This document shows, in pieces, positions 17,401 to 17,914 of a stretch of DNA of 17,914 nucleotides. Below the pieces are notes generated by a model. That model worked only from the letters and a program-made list of their open reading frames with translations, ran no database searches and had not been told where the DNA came from. The DNA lies in assembly GCA_016788685.1 (NCBI GenBank), contig JAEUSS010000151.1, forward strand, positions 1-17,914, given 5' to 3'. Origin of the DNA: Prolixibacteraceae bacterium (GTDB taxonomy: Bacteria; Bacteroidota; Bacteroidia; Bacteroidales; Prolixibacteraceae). Positions within the stretch are counted from its first letter, which is position 1. Each line of letters starts with the position of its first letter. A program made the position numbers and the translations under genes.

Positions 17401-17856
17401 TGGGATCTGGACATTGCCTTCAATGCAAGTTTCGGCGCAAAAATGTATAGCGACGTGATGTTCTTCATGGGAACAGGTGGTGGCGATGGCGTTTATACCA
17501 ACCAGTACAGATTTTTCAAAGATTACTGGCATCCGACCCGTAATCCCGAATCAAACATTCCTGCACCAAACTCAAGGGACAATGTACCAAGCACCTATTT
17601 ACTTCAGGATGCATCGTTTGTTCGCTTCAGTACGCTTAAACTCGGCTACACCATCGATACCAAAAAATTAGGAATGGACTACATCAAAGGGGCATACGTC
17701 TACTTCAGCGGCAACAATTTATGGCTGTTCTCCGACTACAACAACTTCGATCCGGAAGTTAACCGCAGCGGGACCAGCTCTACTGTCCGCGGAAAAGACG
17801 ACGGAGCTTACCCGAATAGCCGGGCCTTTACATTTGGTGTAAAAGTCGATTTTTAA
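14428..17856 (+). CDS. SusC/RagA-family TonB-dependent outer-membrane transporter with STN signalling domain
   Basis: A 1142-residue TonB-dependent transporter that should import an oligomeric or chelated nutrient together with a SusD lipoprotein. It starts with a long basic leader and a signal core ([16 protein letters not shown], about 23-38). The secretin/TonB N-terminal (STN) domain follows at about 47-118 ([18 protein letters not shown] to [11 protein letters not shown]). A carboxypeptidase-regulatory-like Ig fold spans about 134-205 ([31 protein letters not shown]). The [11 protein letters not shown] segment (209-219) leads to the plug, which ends with [28 protein letters not shown] near 310-337. 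The remaining roughly 800 residues form the beta-barrel, ending in FTFGVKVDF with the typical terminal Phe. The STN domain is the part that touches FecR-type proteins, so this transporter likely signals as well. It is complete, and a SusD start follows 33 bases later. Substrate unknown. Confidence 0.97.
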   Translation: [1142 protein letters not shown]

Positions 17857-17889
17857 TTCTGTACCATTTAACTGTTTAAAATTTGAATC

Positions 17890-17914
17890 ATGAGAAAGAA
17901 CATTATTCGTGTAT
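17890..17914 (+). CDS. N-terminus of a probable SusD/RagB-family lipoprotein, cut by the window edge
   Basis: An ATG 33 bases after the susC stop codon opens a frame reading MRKNIIRV up to the window edge. Eight residues show only a basic signal-peptide start. The SusD assignment rests on position, since SusC genes are normally followed by their SusD partner. Another gene type cannot be excluded from this window. Confidence 0.6.

Noticed and set aside
16900..17532. 210-codon minus-strand frame opposite susC
   Set aside because: It overlaps the conserved SusC barrel on the other strand with no promoter or recognisable domain.

Overview
The window reads as chromosomal DNA from a Bacteroidota bacterium, most likely Bacteroidales/Marinilabiliales and perhaps Prolixibacteraceae-like (the family is an inference). 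Three things point there. Several genes have the Bacteroidota vegetative promoter form TAnnTTTG, with TTTG about 19-20 bases upstream in the clearest cases, and they lack Shine-Dalgarno sequences. The right end carries an ECF sigma factor, a FecR anti-sigma factor and a SusC/RagA-type TonB-dependent transporter with a SusD start behind it. The nitrite reductase is the membrane-bound NrfH-NrfA type. I see no insertion sequence, phage gene, CRISPR array, tRNA or rRNA, and every full-length gene looks intact.

Left part (1-7634), core metabolism. Riboflavin synthase (233-844, +) converges on a minus-strand methionine/one-carbon cluster: metH (cobalamin-dependent methionine synthase), an unrecognised 52-residue single-span membrane protein, and metF (5,10-methylenetetrahydrofolate reductase). 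MetF makes the 5-methyl-THF that MetH uses to methylate homocysteine, so the pair is functionally coherent. A bidirectional hairpin terminator separates ribE from metF. metH diverges from cysS (cysteinyl-tRNA synthetase) across a roughly 250-base intergenic region with a promoter on each strand.

Middle part (7635-12115), anaerobic respiration. nrfH, nrfA and an alginate-export-like outer-membrane porin form a tight three-gene cluster for respiratory reduction of nitrite to ammonium. A perfect TTGTAAC-N4-GTTACAA palindrome lies upstream of nrfH, centred about 41 bases before the predicted transcription start. That is the classic position of a Crp/Fnr-family activator site. A strong hairpin ends the cluster and faces a convergent LigB/YgiD-type extradiol dioxygenase that carries a Tat-like export signal.

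Right part (12116-17914), nutrient uptake. After a non-coding stretch of about 360 bases come an ECF sigma factor with an apparent TTG start, a FecR anti-sigma factor, a SusC protein with an N-terminal STN signalling domain, and the first codons of a probable SusD partner. The STN domain fits the sigma/FecR pair: ligand binding at the outer membrane would be passed through FecR to free the sigma factor. The substrate cannot be told from this window.

I found no clearly unprecedented system. The leads most worth following are the operator palindrome before nrfHA, the porin fused to the nrf operon, the small membrane protein between metH and metF, and the exported LigB dioxygenase.
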